Of a stretch of 8,448 nt of DNA, positions 7,340 to 8,448 are shown piece by piece. Under the pieces are notes generated by a model, which had not been told where the DNA came from, made no database searches, and was given only the letters and a program-made list of their open reading frames with translations. Where the stretch lies: NCBI GenBank assembly GCA_024280195.1, contig JAJRQP010000275.1, positions 1-8,448 of the forward strand. Reading direction: 5' to 3'. The translations under genes and the position numbers were made by a program. The DNA is from Bacteroidota bacterium (lineage in GTDB: Bacteria > Bacteroidota > Bacteroidia > Flavobacteriales_D > Crocinitomicaceae). The first letter of the stretch is position 1. Every line of letters starts with the position of its first letter.

Positions 7340-7372
7340 CAAATTTACATTGAAGCAAGTTCGTCACGAAAC
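7340..7372 (-). promoter_or_regulatory. Candidate promoter of the 522-aa barrel protein, with a palindrome in the -33 region
   Basis: The minus strand has TAAATTTG (7347-7340), a perfect TAnnTTTG -7 box, only 4 bp before the ATG at 7335. About 19 bp upstream sits TTTCG, one base off the TTTG -33 element. A perfect 11-bp palindrome, TTCGTCACGAA (7360-7370), overlaps that -33 position and could be an operator. If the box is used, the transcript would have almost no leader. Confidence 0.4.
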
Positions 7373-7397
7373 GAAAACCAGCAAGTACAATAATTCT

Positions 7398-7416
7398 ATT
7401 TGCGAAATACGCAAAT
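7398..7416. terminator. Hairpin after the FGE-like gene, weak terminator candidate
   Basis: ATTTGCG (7398-7404) and CGCAAAT (7410-7416) form a perfect 7-bp stem with a 5-nt loop, beginning 9 nt after the stop codon of the FGE-like gene. On the minus strand no T-run follows (AGAATTATT), so it is not a textbook terminator for that gene. On the plus strand TTTT follows at 7416-7419. It may instead stabilise a 3' end or serve as a protein site. Confidence 0.4.
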
Positions 7417-7425
7417 TTTAAGCAA

Positions 7426-8316
7426 CTATTCTACATAACTCGCTACGATTCTAAAACCTGTAGCCATACTTGGTCCAGTATATTCTTTTTGCGCTTCGTT
7501 TCTAACATCATAACCAGGTTTAGTCCAATCCCCTCCCACAACAATGTTTTTATCAGCAACCATTTCTGAAACGTTTCCATTCAAATTATATATTCCAAAA
7601 TCATTTGGCCAATAAGATTCAACTGGGGCTGTAACGTCTACCGTTTTCATTGGTGACCATGCAAACCCATCAACGGGTATATTGATCACTTCGTATTTCT
7701 TTTTTTCTTCGTTATAATGAACTGATTCAACACCAACTCGCACAAAATTGGCTAAAAAGATTCCTTTTTCATTTCTTAAATACATTCCCTTCCAAGAATA
7801 ACGCTGTGAGTGATTATCACCTCTTGCTGCTCTCATCCATTCAGCATGTTGAGGCAAACGAAATTTTATTGTCAATTCTCCATTAGACAGCGTATCGTAT
7901 TTTTTTGAGAGCCATTCGCAATACAACTCCGCTCCTTCTTTAGAAACATTAACAACAGGATAATCACGATATGCTGGATGCTTGTGATAATGTTCTATGT
8001 AGCTTTTATTATACCCAAGAGGCGTATTCCACCCAGAGCTATCGATCATAGCAACGGCTAATTTTTCTAATTCACCTTTTTTCTTCAAGTCAAATAAGAA
8101 TTCTTGGTATTGAATGTTGCTGATTTCTCCATTACTCATGTAAAAACCTTGGACAGAAAAAGTGTCATTTTCTATCACTGCATTACCCGAGGAAATGTAA
8201 GAACAGAATCCAGTCAGTGTTTTTAGCGCTCTTTTTTTAGATGGTTTTTTATTTGCTGAGAATGAAAAAATAGAAAGACACACTAGCAAGTAGGAGAATG
8301 ATGAAATGAGCTTCAT
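7426..8316 (-). CDS. Exported FGE-sulfatase (SUMF1)-fold protein without catalytic cysteines
   Basis: 296 aa. N-terminal signal sequence MKLISSFSYLLVCLSIFSFSA, probable cleavage near residue 21; no convincing lipobox. The rest is a formylglycine-generating-enzyme-type domain: NGEISNIQYQEFL (62-74), PVVNVSKEGAELYCEWLS (120-137), RLPQHAEWMRAARGD (153-167), YNLNGNVSEMV (243-253), VVGGDW (259-264) and GFRIV (287-291). These are the usual conserved blocks. The protein has only three cysteines (C13, C38, C133). None lies in the C-terminal region where true FGE carries its copper-binding catalytic pair, so oxidation of sulfatase cysteine is unlikely. The family also includes the non-enzymatic gliding-motility proteins GldJ and GldK, and a structural or binding role is more plausible here. 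It is too short and lacks the lipobox expected of GldJ or GldK themselves, so no symbol is assigned. No sulfatase gene is nearby. Confidence 0.88.
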   Translation of the reverse strand: MKLISSFSYLLVCLSIFSFSANKKPSKKRALKTLTGFCSYISSGNAVIENDTFSVQGFYMSNGEISNIQYQEFLFDLKKKGELEKLAVAMIDSSGWNTPLGYNKSYIEHYHKHPAYRDYPVVNVSKEGAELYCEWLSKKYDTLSNGELTIKFRLPQHAEWMRAARGDNHSQRYSWKGMYLRNEKGIFLANFVRVGVESVHYNEEKKKYEVINIPVDGFAWSPMKTVDVTAPVESYWPNDFGIYNLNGNVSEMVADKNIVVGGDWTKPGYDVRNEAQKEYTGPSMATGFRIVASYVE

Positions 8317-8351
8317 AAGTAAAGTATTTATTTGAAAAAATAACGCGGTTC

Positions 8352-8384
8352 AATTAAGTAGTTACATTTACTGCGTACTTAATT
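8352..8384. repeat. Inverted repeat spanning the stop codon of the right-edge gene
   Basis: AATTAAGTA (8352-8360) and TACTTAATT (8376-8384) are perfect 9-bp inverted arms around a 15-nt loop that contains the TAA stop of the partial gene (8368-8370). On the minus strand a TTATTTTTT tract follows about 9 nt after the stem. It could be a weak AT-rich terminator, but the stem has only two G/C pairs. Confidence 0.35.
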
Positions 8385-8448
8385 TTGATAAATCACTCCA
8401 AAAATCGGGGTAGCTTTTGTTAACGGCATCTTTGCCATTGATTATCAA
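8368..8448 (-). CDS. C-terminal end of an unidentified gene cut by the window edge
   Basis: Reading the minus strand from the right edge, one frame stays open for 26 codons and ends at TAA (8370-8368); the other two frames stop within a few codons. The peptide is LIINGKDAVNKSYPDFWSDL followed by SKLSTQ. Its composition looks protein-like and it fits the orientation of every other gene here, with 51 bp to the next start. The fragment is too short for a family call. Confidence 0.5.
   Translation of the reverse strand: MIINGKDAVNKSYPDFWSDLSKLSTQ

Overview
The window reads as a chromosomal fragment of a low-GC member of the Bacteroidota, most likely Flavobacteriales; a Fluviicola/Crocinitomicaceae-like source is a guess. 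The reasons are: AT-rich DNA; no usable Shine-Dalgarno sites in front of the genes; start-proximal boxes of the TAnnTTTG type; signal peptides ending in 'AQ' or similar; and a long outer-membrane protein built from a beta-barrel, thrombospondin type 3 repeats and an OmpA domain. All recognisable genes lie on the minus strand, so transcription runs from right to left.

Layout in transcription order: (i) the last 26 codons of an unidentified gene enter from the right edge (8368-8448). (ii) A 296-aa exported protein with a formylglycine-generating-enzyme (FGE/SUMF1) fold, lacking the catalytic cysteines (7426-8316). (iii) A 522-aa exported protein with a possible DUF4468-like periplasmic part and a C-terminal beta-barrel (5767-7335). 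(iv) A small MazG-like nucleotide pyrophosphohydrolase (5284-5676). (v) A 713-aa single-pass membrane protein with a probable C-terminal beta-propeller (3051-5192). (vi) 12 bp later, the 849-aa barrel/TSP3/OmpA protein (489-3038), closed by a strong rho-independent terminator (436-469). Items v and vi look like one operon. Most of the window encodes cell-envelope proteins; the MazG-like enzyme is the housekeeping exception.

The left 427 bp hold no convincing gene. They contain a tandem array of a roughly 180-bp unit: two full copies and a 60-bp partial copy, cut by the window edge. The two full copies are identical over their first 107 bp and last 23 bp. All nine differences fall in a 50-bp internal stretch, which is the loop of a conserved imperfect hairpin. 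This array is the least explained part of the window. No mobile-element gene, CRISPR array, tRNA or rRNA was seen.
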